NCBI GenBank assembly: GCA_003218375.1
Contig: QHNH01000020.1
Coordinates: 1-64,000 of the forward strand
DNA: 64,000 nt
Origin: Verrucomicrobiota bacterium
Lineage (GTDB): Bacteria; Verrucomicrobiota; Verrucomicrobiia; Chthoniobacterales; UBA10450
Direction: 5' to 3'
Position 1 is the stretch's first letter, and each line of letters starts with the position of its first letter. This document shows positions 42,220-51,841 of the stretch, one piece after another. Under the pieces are notes generated by a model, which searched no databases, was not told the DNA's origin, and saw only the letters and a list, made by a program, of their open reading frames with translations. The translations under genes and the position numbers were made by a program.

Positions 42220-43170
42220 ATGAGCGAACCTGCCATTGTTCTCGACCGCCTCAGCAAATCGTTCGGCGAAACCGAGGCCGTGCAGGACCTTTCCCTCACG
42301 ATCGCTCCCGGCACGATCTTCGGCTTTCTCGGCGCGAACGGCGCCGGCAAGACGACCACCATCCGCATGCTCTGTGGCCTGGTCCATCCGACGAGCGGCA
42401 GCGCCCGGATCGCCGACATGGATGTGTGGCGCGATCGCCATCTGGCGCGCTCGAAGTTTGGTTATGTCGCCCAGCGTTTCAGCCTTTATCGCGATCTGAC
42501 GGTGGAAGAGAACATTCGCTTTTTCGGCGGCGCGTGCCGGGTATCCCGAACCGAGCTGCCCTCGCGCGTCGAGCGATTGCTCGCCTTGACCGATCTCAAG
42601 GAAAAACGCGACGCCATGGCCGACAATCTTTCGGGAGGAATGCGCCAGATGCTGGCGGTGGCCTGCGCGCTCGTCCACGATCCGCCGCTTGTTTTTTTGG
42701 ATGAACCAACTTCGGGCCTCGACCCCGTCCATCGCCAGCAAATCTGGGACTTGCTCTATGATCTCAGCCATCGCGGGATCACGATCTTCGTCACCACCCA
42801 CTACATGGATGAGGCGGAGCGCTGCACCGAAGTGGGCTTCATCGAGCAGGGCCGGCTCCTGGCCAAGGCGTCGCCGAGAAGATTGAAAGAGAGCTTTCAA
42901 GTGAAATTGCTCGAGATCGATGTCGAGCCGGTCATGCCCGCGCTGGTTCGGCTGCGCGAACTGCCGGAAATTCTGGGCGTCTCTTTACGAAGTGGCAGCC
43001 TCCGTCTTTACGCCGCGGATCCGGAGAAACTTTTCGCCGGCTGGCAGGAGCAGTGGCCCTTCCCAGAGTTACGCTGGCTCCGCCATCGCTGGGTAGAACC
43101 GGACATGGAAGATGTCTTTACGGCTTACTCCCAGGGTTACGATGCCGTCCTGAAACCGCCGCTATCATGA
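42220..43170 (+). CDS. ABC transporter ATP-binding protein (ABC-2 exporter)
   Basis: The product is 316 residues. A standard nucleotide-binding domain shows GANGAGKTT (Walker A), NLSGGMRQML (signature), LVFLDEPTSGLDP (Walker B) and VTTHYMDEAE (H-loop). The C-terminal 80 residues are an extra domain common in drug and polysaccharide exporters. It powers export with the permease that begins in its last codon (ATGA overlap, 43167-43170). The in-frame region upstream of 42220 is antisense to a divergent secreted gene, so the ATG at 42220 is chosen. Confidence 0.95.
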   Translation: MSEPAIVLDRLSKSFGETEAVQDLSLTIAPGTIFGFLGANGAGKTTTIRMLCGLVHPTSGSARIADMDVWRDRHLARSKFGYVAQRFSLYRDLTVEENIRFFGGACRVSRTELPSRVERLLALTDLKEKRDAMADNLSGGMRQMLAVACALVHDPPLVFLDEPTSGLDPVHRQQIWDLLYDLSHRGITIFVTTHYMDEAERCTEVGFIEQGRLLAKASPRRLKESFQVKLLEIDVEPVMPALVRLRELPEILGVSLRSGSLRLYAADPEKLFAGWQEQWPFPELRWLRHRWVEPDMEDVFTAYSQGYDAVLKPPLS

Positions 43171-44354
43171 ACCGCAGTTCCTTGAGCGCGATCGCCAGCG
43201 TCGCTTACAAAGAGTTCCTTCATATTTATCGGGACCGACGCGTCCTGCTGCTGCTCCTGATTCTGCCGCCTGCTTTCACGCTCGTTTTCGGCCACGCCTT
43301 CGAAGCCCACGAAATGACAAACGTCCCGGCGTTACTGATCAACCGCGACCTGACTCCGCGGGCTGAGCGTTTCATGGAATTGATTCTGGCGAACAAAACT
43401 TTCGCCTGGCAAACCCAACCGCCCTCCGTGACCGGAGAAGACGACCTCCTCGCTCACGGAGTGCAGGCGACGCTCATCATTCCGAAGGGCTGGAACGATA
43501 GCCTCGCCAATAACGATCCCATTCCACTCCCGCTTTACCTTGATGGCAGCGACACGAATACGGCGGACCTTCTCGAAGGAAGTGTCCGGAAAACGCTGGC
43601 CGATTTTCAGCACGATGCGCTCGTCGAGTTGATCGACACCCTTCCGGAAGACGTCATCGATCTCTCGAAGAAATTGCCGGTGCAAGTGCGCAAACAGTTC
43701 GGCTCGATGATGGAACCTTGGAAAACCGATTCGAAGATTCTCTACAACCCGAAGACGCGCTTCATCGATTACGTCGTGCCCGGCGTGATCGGGCTGATCC
43801 TGCAGCTCATCACCGTCACGCTCATGGCGAGCACGCTCGCGCGCGAACGGGAGGCGGGGACGCTCTTCCAGTTAATGGTCACCTCCCTGCGCCGGCGCGA
43901 AATCGTTCTCGGCAAGGTGCTGCCCTATCTCGCCATCTCGATCGTCCTGATCCTCTTCATCATTTTGCTGACGGCCTGGTATTTCCAAGTCCAATTCAAC
44001 AATCCGGGCGCGCTCGCGCTGATTTGTTTCCTGTTCCTGCTTTGCTCGCTCGGGATGGGATTGCTGATTTCGGCCATCTCGCGCACCCAGACCCAGGCGA
44101 TCCAATTCTCGGTCTTCTTTCTCATGCCGGTTTTCGTTCTTTCCGGCGCGTTTGCCCCGCTCGAACAATTGCCGACGGCGATCCGCTATGTCTCGGAACT
44201 GTTTCCGCTCACCCATTTTTGCCGCGCCTTCCGGCTGGTGAACCTCTACCGCGCCGCGCCGCAATTCTACGCCTTCGATCTGATCATGCTTTTCGCCGGC
44301 GTGGTGATCACGTTCGTCGGCGCCGTCTACCTGCTCCGGCGGATGGAGCAGTAA
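43167..44354 (+). CDS. ABC-2 type transporter permease
   Basis: The product is 395 residues. One N-terminal transmembrane helix (LLLLLILPPAFTLVFG) is followed by a large external loop (about 55-180), then five C-terminal helices. The motif AREREAGTLFQLMVTSLRRREIVLGK lies before them. This is the YhhJ/YbhR-like class of ABC-2 permeases. It overlaps its ATPase by four bases and needs it for function. The substrate is unknown; relatives export drugs or lipids. A single arm of palindrome family B lies just after the stop. Confidence 0.93.
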   Translation: MNRSSLSAIASVAYKEFLHIYRDRRVLLLLLILPPAFTLVFGHAFEAHEMTNVPALLINRDLTPRAERFMELILANKTFAWQTQPPSVTGEDDLLAHGVQATLIIPKGWNDSLANNDPIPLPLYLDGSDTNTADLLEGSVRKTLADFQHDALVELIDTLPEDVIDLSKKLPVQVRKQFGSMMEPWKTDSKILYNPKTRFIDYVVPGVIGLILQLITVTLMASTLAREREAGTLFQLMVTSLRRREIVLGKVLPYLAISIVLILFIILLTAWYFQVQFNNPGALALICFLFLLCSLGMGLLISAISRTQTQAIQFSVFFLMPVFVLSGAFAPLEQLPTAIRYVSELFPLTHFCRAFRLVNLYRAAPQFYAFDLIMLFAGVVITFVGAVYLLRRMEQ

Positions 44355-44359
44355 GCGAC

Positions 44360-44403
44360 CATTCGACATTGGGCGTTCGACGTTGGGCGTTGGGCGTTTT
44401 CTT
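44360..44403. repeat. Single-arm relative of inverted repeat family B
   Basis: ATTCGACATTGGGCGTTCGACGTTGGGCG and the following GTTTTCTTC repeat the right arm of 14287-14390. No left arm is present, so it is a broken or solo copy. Confidence 0.65.
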
Positions 44404-44714
44404 CTGCCCCCTCTTCAGAACCCGCCTCGCTGCGTCGAGGCGTCGGCCTGCCGCGCTCATCCGATTGGAGCGCGCCGGAGGCAGGCGCCGATCTGCCCAC
44501 TCCGCCCACATTGCCTGGGCCTGTGACTGCTGGCGGCTCCCGTGCAATCTTCCGGCACATAGCGGGTGCCGGTCACGTTGCTGACTCGCTTCGTAGTTAT
44601 CCCGTGGCTGAAAGAGGCCTTGAGCGGGAAGCGTGGTTGACGAGGACAGCCGATGGAGTGGGTGGACCTTTGGTTGCAACGCTCGCTGGCCCAAAGCCTG
44701 CGTTGGTTGCCTCA
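44404..44714. other. Intergenic stretch downstream of the orphan RHS tip
   Basis: No supported gene was found. In the minus direction this follows the orphan RHS tip, where a toxin module would be expected. The translations in all frames are Arg/Ser-rich without motifs, so any toxin remnant is no longer recognisable. Confidence 0.45.
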
Positions 44715-45764
44715 TTACGTACCTCGGATGTCCCAGTAAAGTCCTAAGGGATCAACTTTATCTACCGGATCGTCGCCGCAATAGCGGTAGAGATTCATCT
44801 CGGAGCTGCCAAAGGCTTCGGGAGCCCCTGCCCCATAAAGAGCCTTTTGCTGCGGCGTTAGCTTGGCTCCTTCGGTTTGCAGTCCCATCGGGTCGGTCTG
44901 GAGGAAGCGGCCGGTGTCGGGATTGTAGAAGCGGTGGCGGTAGTCGTAGAGTTGCAGGTCGGCGATCCACTCCCGGCCGGTAAACATATAGCGGTTCCCG
45001 ATCGCAGTCTGGCCCCGGACGTTCCCAGCCCCATCCATGATCGTCGGCCGGCCATACACGTCGTAGGTGTATTTCTCCGCGACGTGGGTCGGTCCATCCA
45101 GAATAAAGGTCACGCTTCCCTGGTTATCGTGCTTGTAAACCTGCGGGCCATAGGTGGCGTCGTAGCGCAGCAGAACTTCGTCGGCCTTCGCTCCGTAGAT
45201 GGTCCACCCGCGCCAATTGCCGGCGCCATCCCACTCGGTGATTGGGTTCCACTCGTCGTAGGTAAAGAGAAGGGTGTTGCCGCCCACCGTCCGTCGGACG
45301 CAGCGGCCCAGGCCGTCGTAGGTCGCCTGCATGCTGCTGCCGTCCACGAGCTGGTTTTGGGCGTTGTAAACAAAAGTCTGACCGTAGTAACTCGTGATCT
45401 GGTTGAAGTTCCCGTCGTAACTCGGGACGAAGCCGTTGATGCCGGTATATTGGTTCATCGCGTTGTTCGCCAGCGGCGCCAGATACCCATTGTCGTTCAC
45501 GCTCGTCCAGTTTAGCAGGTCCGGCGTGTAGTTGTAGTCCCGAAACCGATTCCAGTTCGACGGGTTATCACTCGAGACGTTATCGGCCTGATAAACCGCG
45601 CGCCTGATCTCGCTGGCCGGGTTGAACCAGAACCGTTCGCCTTTGTTCCTGTCTTCGTCCCGCCAGCGGGCCACTTCCCGCCCCACGTTGTCATACTGGT
45701 AGTGATTATGCGCGAACCAAACCGCCGCATCGCCATTATCCGTCCTTAACGACGCCAGCCCCAA
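44715..45764 (-). CDS. Orphan RHS core tip, duplicate of the neighbouring RHS protein
   Basis: The product is 349 residues made almost wholly of RHS/YD-repeat core. From HYQYDNVGREVARWRDED to YDYRHRFYNPDTGRFLQTDPMGL it parallels the tip of the main RHS gene (HYQYDKIGREVAVWRDED to YDYRHRLYNPDNGRFLQTDPTGF) residue by residue, with scattered changes. After the conserved DPLGL only six residues remain (YWDIRGT), so the variable toxin domain is lost or nearly so. There is no signal peptide and no clear start. It matches the displaced orphan tips seen beside polymorphic toxins, which can recombine into the main gene. Confidence 0.82.
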   Translation of the reverse strand: MGLASLRTDNGDAAVWFAHNHYQYDNVGREVARWRDEDRNKGERFWFNPASEIRRAVYQADNVSSDNPSNWNRFRDYNYTPDLLNWTSVNDNGYLAPLANNAMNQYTGINGFVPSYDGNFNQITSYYGQTFVYNAQNQLVDGSSMQATYDGLGRCVRRTVGGNTLLFTYDEWNPITEWDGAGNWRGWTIYGAKADEVLLRYDATYGPQVYKHDNQGSVTFILDGPTHVAEKYTYDVYGRPTIMDGAGNVRGQTAIGNRYMFTGREWIADLQLYDYRHRFYNPDTGRFLQTDPMGLQTEGAKLTPQQKALYGAGAPEAFGSSEMNLYRYCGDDPVDKVDPLGLYWDIRGT

Positions 45765-46453
45765 CCTTTTGCTACACTCGGCAATACTTGCTCAATCTTG
45801 TTGTCGGTGATTCGGTAGTACGAGGCTGCATTTCTTGGATCAAAGTAAGGTGCATCCGCGCGCTTGCGTATTTTCGCGTTCGCTATTAGAGAGCCCTTCA
45901 GCGAAAATGCCCTAACCGTAGGATCTTGATTGTCTCGCATACTTATCTCGACATATTTCCCTGGTTGAACCGTGAATTCAGTGTTCGTCGGAGGGATGCC
46001 AAAACGCAACAGGACTGGCGTTCGCATCTCATTCCGAAAGATTCCAAGCATGTCCGGCCAAGGAGCCACGGGGCCGGACAAGACTTCGATTTTGTCAGGC
46101 GTAAGTGAACAAGGATTTCCCCAGACGCCATGTCGGTGGGCATCTATGATGCCGGTAACGCGCGCACGCCGCAAATCGTAAGGACCCCCATTCCGCCATT
46201 TTTCAGACCCGATAACATAGACGGATTTGGGAGACGTCATAACTAACGCATCCGCAGCGTTCTCGTACAGTTCAAAAATCGGACCCTGTCCTCTCAGAAT
46301 CCCTACTAGAGAAACGTGCTTATGATGATAAGAATCGGGTGACGTCAAGACGGAGCTAACACGCTCTGCGGAGAGTGGATTAGCTCCAAGAAGTGTTGTG
46401 GCGATTAAGAGTGCCAACGTTTTAATATCGCGGAAGCGGCTTGTCTTTCTCAT
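45746..46453 (-). CDS. Secreted protein after the RHS toxin, candidate immunity protein
   Basis: The product is 235 residues. A signal peptide covers about 1-29 (KTLALLIATTLLGANPLSA). The mature part is beta-rich (VSSVLTSPDSYHHKHVSLVGILRG, VYVIGSEKWRNGG) and matches no family I recognise. Its start lies 32 bases inside the 3' end of the RHS gene, and it lies between that gene and the orphan tip. In polymorphic toxin loci this position usually holds the immunity gene. The signal peptide would place it in the periplasm, where an incoming toxin might be met. The immunity role is inference. Confidence 0.6.
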   Translation of the reverse strand: MRKTSRFRDIKTLALLIATTLLGANPLSAERVSSVLTSPDSYHHKHVSLVGILRGQGPIFELYENAADALVMTSPKSVYVIGSEKWRNGGPYDLRRARVTGIIDAHRHGVWGNPCSLTPDKIEVLSGPVAPWPDMLGIFRNEMRTPVLLRFGIPPTNTEFTVQPGKYVEISMRDNQDPTVRAFSLKGSLIANAKIRKRADAPYFDPRNAASYYRITDNKIEQVLPSVAKGWGWRR

Positions 46454-48359
46454 AAACGATTACCTTGTCTCCTGCACCATGCATCTCGCCAACAATTATG
46501 GCCACTTTATAATCGCATTGTATCGCGATGTTGATGTCCTTCGCAACGAATGTGCGATCATAATAAATGTGACCTAGAACAAAGCCGACAATGTGGCGAT
46601 ATCCTACTGGTAAGTATTTCGCATGTTGATCTATCCTGCTGTACTGGGCCTTGCCGTTAAACTGTGAATTCTTAACGTTATTTCCGAAACCGTTTCCAGG
46701 GTGAGGGTTTGATGTCACATAATTTGCGGAGCCATTTTCCGCTTGTCCAACTACGGAAAGCGACTCGGTCGTCTTATCTGATCTAGCATTTGCGGCAACC
46801 TTTTTTTCGATCGACCAGGCGGCGGTAGCGGGGATGTGGTACACCGTTGGCGACCCTTTCTTTCCCTCGTCCTGCCATGCGATAGACCTAGATTCACCAC
46901 TCCAGATTCCGCTATCACCAACTCCAGCCGGGTGCCTGCTTTGCTCGAATTCAGCAAAAGAGCCTTGGAAGTTAGAACCGTAAAGCCACAGTTGCCGCTC
47001 GTAGGTGTGATCCGCCAACAATCCGCTCGGATCGCTGCGATCCACGGGGTCATCGTCGCAGTAACGGAAAAGGTTCATGTCGCCGGCGTCGAAGCCCGTC
47101 GGATCAGTCTGGAGAAAGCGGCCGTTGTCGGGGTTGTAGAGGCGGTGGCGATAATCGTAGAGGTTTAGCTCCCAGAGCCACTCCCGGCCGGTATACATGA
47201 AGCGATTGCCGTAGTTGCTGTAGCTGCGCGCGCCGCTGCCGTCGGCGTTGGTGACGGTGGGCCGGCCAAAGGCGTCGTAGCTGTATTTCTCCACCACGTT
47301 GCCACTGAGGTCGACTAGCGCATTGACGCTCTCCTGTTTGTCCGCGTGATAGAAGAACCAGCCATAGCTCGAATCGCCCCGCATCAAGAGCTCGTCGGGC
47401 CCGGGCCCATAGATGTTTCGCGCGTGCAGGTTGCCACCTCCGTCGTACTCCGCCACCGGTTTCCAGCCATCATAGGCGAACACGATGGTGTTGTTGCCGA
47501 TCGTCCGCTTCAGGCAGCGGCCGAGCCCGTCGTAGGTGCATTGCATGCTGCCGCCCGCCACCTGGTTCAGGGCGTTGTAAACAAAGCTCGGCCCATAAAT
47601 GGTGGTGGTCTGGTTGAAGTTCCCGTCGTATTGCGGGACGAAACCGTTGATGCTGGTGTACTGGTTGATGCCATTGTACTCCAACGGCGCCAGGTATCCA
47701 TTGTCATTCACGCTCGTCCAGTTTAGCAGATCCGGCGTGTAATGGTAATCCCGGAACCGTTCCCAGTTAGTTGGGTTCTCGGTCCCGGCGTTGTCCGCTT
47801 TGTAGACCGCCCGCGTCATGTGATTCGCGGTGTTGAAGGTGAACCGTTCGCCTTTGTTCCCATCTTCATCGCGCCAGACCGCCACCTCGCGGCCGATCTT
47901 GTCGTATTGATAATGCTGGCCGGAAAATCCGGCGTCGCTCCCGCGGGTCTGCTCCCAGTAGGTGGGCCGGTTTAAGGCGTCGTAATACGCGCTGGGTGCG
48001 TTGGCCGAATCGCCAATGATCTCCCCGTGGCACCGGGTCATGTTGCCCGCGGAATCATAAGTGTAGCTGTAGAGCGGACTGTAATCGTTCCCGGTAATGT
48101 GCGCCAGCTGGTGGCGCTGAGTGTAATCGTAATGGACGAGAAAATCTGCTACGCCATTGGTCGTAACCAGGAGCTGGGTCGGGTTCCCATCGGCATCGGG
48201 GGCTTTCTCAAGGTGGCGAGTCGGGTAGCCGAGCAGAATCTGGTCTTCCCAGACGACGCGGTTTGCGTCGTTATAGCCGTAGTGGATACCGGTCTCCGGC
48301 GTCTCGATGCTCGTGACGCGGCTGGCCGCATCGTAGCGGGTGGAAGTGATCGGCGCCAC
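46422..48359 (-). pseudogene. RHS gene, C-terminal part with variable tip domain
   Basis: This is the last 645 codons of the RHS polypeptide that begins at 50955. It is in the same frame as 48441-49982, separated only by one in-frame TAG (48441-48443) and 27 sense codons (YRNPAGQIRHISYDNR..), so the GTG at 48359 is not the true start. YD-repeat core runs to FLQTDPTGF and DPVDRSDPSGL (about residue 437). The following 205 residues are a unique C-terminal domain (WSGESRSIAWQDEGKKG, HIVGFVLGHIYYDR) of unknown type, in the place where RHS toxins carry their effector. The overlapping gene downstream may be its immunity. Confidence 0.72.
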
Positions 48360-48440
48360 GTTGCCATCCCACCAGGCGTCCCAAAGCCGGTTGCGATTGT
48401 CGTAGCTTATGTGTCTGATCTGGCCGGCGGGGTTCCGGTA

Positions 48441-49982
48441 CTAGACGAGGTTGCCAGCCGCATCGTACCAGAAATGCTCGTTGGGAGTGGGGTTGCCGAA
48501 GGCCGGTGGATAGGTCTCGCTGATCTTGCGATGGAGGGCGTCGAATTCGAACTTGTACTCCGCCCCTTTTGCATCGAAGGTATGCTCGATGGCCATGTTC
48601 TGGGGGTTTGGGAGGTCGCGGGTGTAAGTCGTAGTTATCGCTGGCTCCGCCACGCTCATGCGCCAGTCGATGGCGTGCGTGATGCGGTTTGGAACATCGT
48701 AATCCCAGGAGCGAAATGCGTCATCCGCGCGGGTTTCCTTCAGCTTGTTGCCCACTCCGTCGTATTCCCAGTTCATAGTGTGGCCGGTACTGTTTCGGTC
48801 GGAGGCAATCGGATCGTCCATCCAGACTTTCCGGTTTCGTTCGTTGTAGCCAACGTTAGTTACGTTCCCCCGCGGGTCTGTGGTCTTCGTGAGATTCCCG
48901 ACCGCGTCGCATTCGAAATAAGTCGTAGCCGCCTCCGAAGTCCCGGCGGCTACGGTCTGATCGATCTTGCGGAAGTTTGCGTCGTAATCGAAGACGACGT
49001 TCTTGTTCATCGGAGAAACCGTGTACTTGACGCTGTTGGTGGTGTGCTGAAGCGGATTCGCCCATTGAGGATCGATGGCGTAACTGTTGGTCGTGGTCTC
49101 GCCCATCGGATTCGTCACCGTGAGGACGCGCTTGTATTCGTCGTAGATGTAACGGGTCCGCTCATTCTCGTGACCAGTGATGCCAGCGTTCGGATGATTT
49201 TCATCCGCGGTCCAGGCGAGCGTGCCATCGGGGTAGTAGCCGCTCTGCGCATAGGTGCCGTCCTGATGCTGCACTTTCGTGACCTGACCGCGCTGATTGT
49301 ATTCGTACGCCGTCGCATTATTGCGCGGGTCAATCACCATGTAGAGCCGGTCGGTGTTTGGGCCACTCGTGTAATAGTAATAGAGCGTAGGGTGATTCCA
49401 CGGATCTGGATCGCTGTTGGTCGAGGATGGATAAGAGGTCGTTTTCAGGCCGCGTGTGTCGTAGGTGAAAGTTTCGGTGCCATCGCTCCGCAGTTTGTGA
49501 GTAAGCACCTGCCCAAAATTATTGTAAGTGAACTGCTCTGTGCTTCCATCGGGGTAGTGTGTCTGGGTGATGCGATGATAAACCGGGTCGCGGTCGTAAG
49601 TGGTCCAGTTATTGTTCTCATCTTTGCGTCCGGTGATGTAGTGGGGGTCGTAGGGAGTGTTTTGGTCGGAGAAAGTGAACTCGATGGTCGAGTTGTCGCC
49701 AGGATGGATGATCTTCTTCACCGCGGTAATTTCAGACTCCTGCTCGTAGGTGGTCGTATTACCGCGGGCGTCGGTAAACTGCCAGCGGGGCAAGGGAGAT
49801 GGATAACTACAGGAGGACGGTTGGTTCTTGAAATCGGTCCAACTGGTAAGACCCAGAACATCATCGTAATTAAAGACGCGGGTGGCCCCGTCGCCCCGCG
49901 TTTCCGTGCGCTGGTGTAGATTCGTGGCCCCAGGCGAGATAGTGGTCCGCGACGTCGCCCCGTTGCACATATTCGTATTCAA
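48441..49982 (-). pseudogene. RHS gene, middle part with YD repeats
   Basis: The product is 513 residues of YD/RHS repeats, for example GDGATRVFNYDDVLGLTSW, ITQTHYPDGSTEQFTYNN and YDYDANFRKIDQ-type units. Its first codons read out of frame with the upstream part. The true join lies near 49900-49960, where ..DHYLAWG and ATNLHQRTETRGDG are in frames one base apart. It ends at an in-frame TAG followed by further RHS sequence. These lesions make the RHS gene a probable pseudogene, unless the stop is read through or the bases are errors. Confidence 0.7.
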
Positions 49983-50955
49983 TTTGCTTCATCGGGCCGG
50001 CATAACGCACGTCATCGCATGTCTTCGTCCTGCCGGGAGATGTGCTCCAAGCGCTGTTCGTGGCCTGACCGCCTGGGAAATAGGTGTAGAAGCCATGGGT
50101 CCCATCATCGTAATCCGCCTGGGTCAGGTTAAAGAAAGTTACATTGACAATTGCCCTGACATCTTCCCGGACATAATGATAATGGACTGTCTCGAGGAGA
50201 TTGCCGCGCCCATCCCAGGCCTGGACGCTGGAAACGAGGTTTTCATACACGGTGTAGGTGGTGTTGCTTAGAGTAACCTGGTAGGAGAAAGTGGTGTAAT
50301 TGATTTGCAGGTAGCGCCCGCCCGGCTCAGTGACTCGTGAAAGGCCATTAGCGTCGTACTCCAGGGTCGTCGTTTGGCCATAGGGATCGACGATCACGTA
50401 AGGCCTCAGACCGCCGGACACGGTCTGGAATCGGACTGTGCCACCGTCGCCGAGGAGAAGATCATAATTGCCGCCACCTCGGTCGAATAGTTTGTGGCTT
50501 ACCCCTTGGGGCCCCTCGGCCTCGGTGAGCGTCCACGGCGGACCGTCCGACCACAGATCGAGGCGCCGGCCATCGGGGTAGGAGACGCCGCCCAAGGGCC
50601 CGTCATACTGATTTTCTCCACCTAGCGGCGGAGGATTGGAGGACCTGACCCACAAACCCCAGGCGTAGGAATGGCTCCAGCCGCCGCCGTCGCCAAAGCT
50701 GGATGACACACCGCGGGTATTCAAGATGCGGCTCCACTTAAGCGGATAAGCGCCGATGCTTCCCGGCACGACGATGTCGTCGATGATTCTTTTGGCGTTG
50801 CCGGTGAACGGGTCATAGTGCCCGGCCGTGGTGATGCTGCCGTTGAACTCTCCGGTTACCCCGGTGGGATTATTATTGCCGGCCTGAGCGAAAGAGTGCG
50901 GCGCAAGAAGGCAACCAAGCGCGGCCGCGAGAAAATAACGATAACCCGACTTCAT
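49870..50955 (-). pseudogene. RHS gene, secreted N-terminal part
   Basis: The product is 361 residues. A signal peptide covers about 1-25 (MKSGYRYFLAAALGCLLAPHSFA), then a DUF6531-like lead region (DPFTGNAKRIIDDIVVPGSIG, FGDGGGWSHSYAWGLWV, GGVSYPDGRRLDLWSDG) and first YD repeats. After about residue 340 the frame leaves the RHS pattern (ESTPAHGNAGRRGHPRL), marking a one-base frameshift to the next part. Together the three parts form one secreted RHS protein of about 1500 residues. It begins 13 bases after a small secreted gene, so the two form an operon. Confidence 0.72.
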
Positions 50956-50968
50956 CCCTGGGGAAGGG

Positions 50969-51478
50969 TTAGTTGTGGGATCGGAGCCGTGGATTTCTGG
51001 GGTGGGCCGGATCGATCACATAAAACTCGAGCCGGTATTGGTCCCCGCTCACGTAGACGGGCACTCGATAAAGCCCGGGCGCCGCGCCCACGTGAAAAGT
51101 GAAAAGAGCAGTGCCATTAGGCAGCACGACGAGATTTCCTCCCACGACCTCGCCGCCGTCGAGGCAACTTACCGTGAGCCGCGCCCCGACTTTGTCACTG
51201 GGGAACTGAAGGGTGACGGCTACCGTTTGATTCGCGTTGACACAGAGCTGCTCGACTACGCCCTGGTGGCTACCCAAATGTCTTTCTGTTCCCCCTCCAT
51301 CGTTCGCGATCATCTCGAGCGAACTCGGAGCCGGTGCCGGCGTGGGTGAAAGCGCCGGAGGCGAAACCGTGGGAGTGGGCGTCGGCAGGGGCAGTGCATG
51401 CGCAATGCGTGTCTCAGCCAGGGAAAAGAAAACGCCGGTCGCCGAGACCAGCCCGAAAAAGCGCATGGGAAATTGCAT
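50969..51478 (-). CDS. Secreted Pro/Thr-linker protein upstream of the RHS gene
   Basis: The product is 169 residues. A signal peptide covers about 1-28. A Pro/Thr-rich spacer follows (LPLPTPTPTVSPPALSPTP), then a beta-sandwich-like domain (QTVAVTLQFPSDKVGARLTVSC, VVLPNGTALFTFHVG, YRVPVYVSGDQYRLEFYVID). The ATG at 51478 is fixed by AAAGGAGG six bases upstream, the best Shine-Dalgarno in the region; longer starts at 51496 and 51526 lack one. It precedes the RHS gene by 13 bases and may help secrete, anchor or fold it, but no function is known. Confidence 0.72.
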   Translation of the reverse strand: MQFPMRFFGLVSATGVFFSLAETRIAHALPLPTPTPTVSPPALSPTPAPAPSSLEMIANDGGGTERHLGSHQGVVEQLCVNANQTVAVTLQFPSDKVGARLTVSCLDGGEVVGGNLVVLPNGTALFTFHVGAAPGLYRVPVYVSGDQYRLEFYVIDPAHPRNPRLRSHN

Positions 51479-51841
51479 GGGAACCTCCTTTGCCATCCGC
51501 GTCACGGAGGTCCGGGGTCGAGGCAAGTAATTCGGCTGGGCCTGGGGGACGAAGAGAGTTGCTGCTTGTTTTTAGTGGCCTTAGAAAAACGCCGGTGCCT
51601 ATCTCATGTCGAGACTTTTTCTCGGCTCTCTAAGTCCAAACGTGTCCGGGCGATCGGAGGGCTCAGTCGTGGAATCTCGGCAAAATTGGGGAAACTTTGT
51701 TAGAGCCGCGGATTCCGGCCAAGGATGGGAGCAATAAACTGTCGCCACCGCCGGGCGCGTGGCTTTCGTACCGGGAATCGGAATAATTCGACAGCCGATT
51801 GACCGCTCGGGAACGATCCTGTTTCTGGAAAGCATGATAGA
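51479..51841. other. Divergent intergenic region between the RHS operon and the SCP2 gene
   Basis: A strong minus-strand Shine-Dalgarno lies at about 51485-51492. The rest has no supported gene; a few short complementary runs occur (for example GCCGAGAAA / CTCGGC around 51610-51640). A promoter for each direction is expected here, but none was convincing by eye. Confidence 0.45.

Noticed and set aside
42111..42419. A longer start for the secreted protein at 41148-42110
   Set aside because: The extra residues are antisense to the ABC transporter start and precede a clear signal peptide.
44308..44715. A minus-strand frame that could have been the toxin end of the orphan RHS tip
   Set aside because: It has a different frame from the tip, crosses a palindromic repeat arm and has no motif.
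48027..49919. A 630-codon plus-strand open frame rich in Val and Ile
   Set aside because: It is antisense to RHS repeats; the periodic YD-repeat codons produce the pattern.
51479..51841. A cyclic-di-GMP or other riboswitch before the RHS operon
   Set aside because: Short complementary runs exist, but none of the conserved core motifs could be matched by eye.
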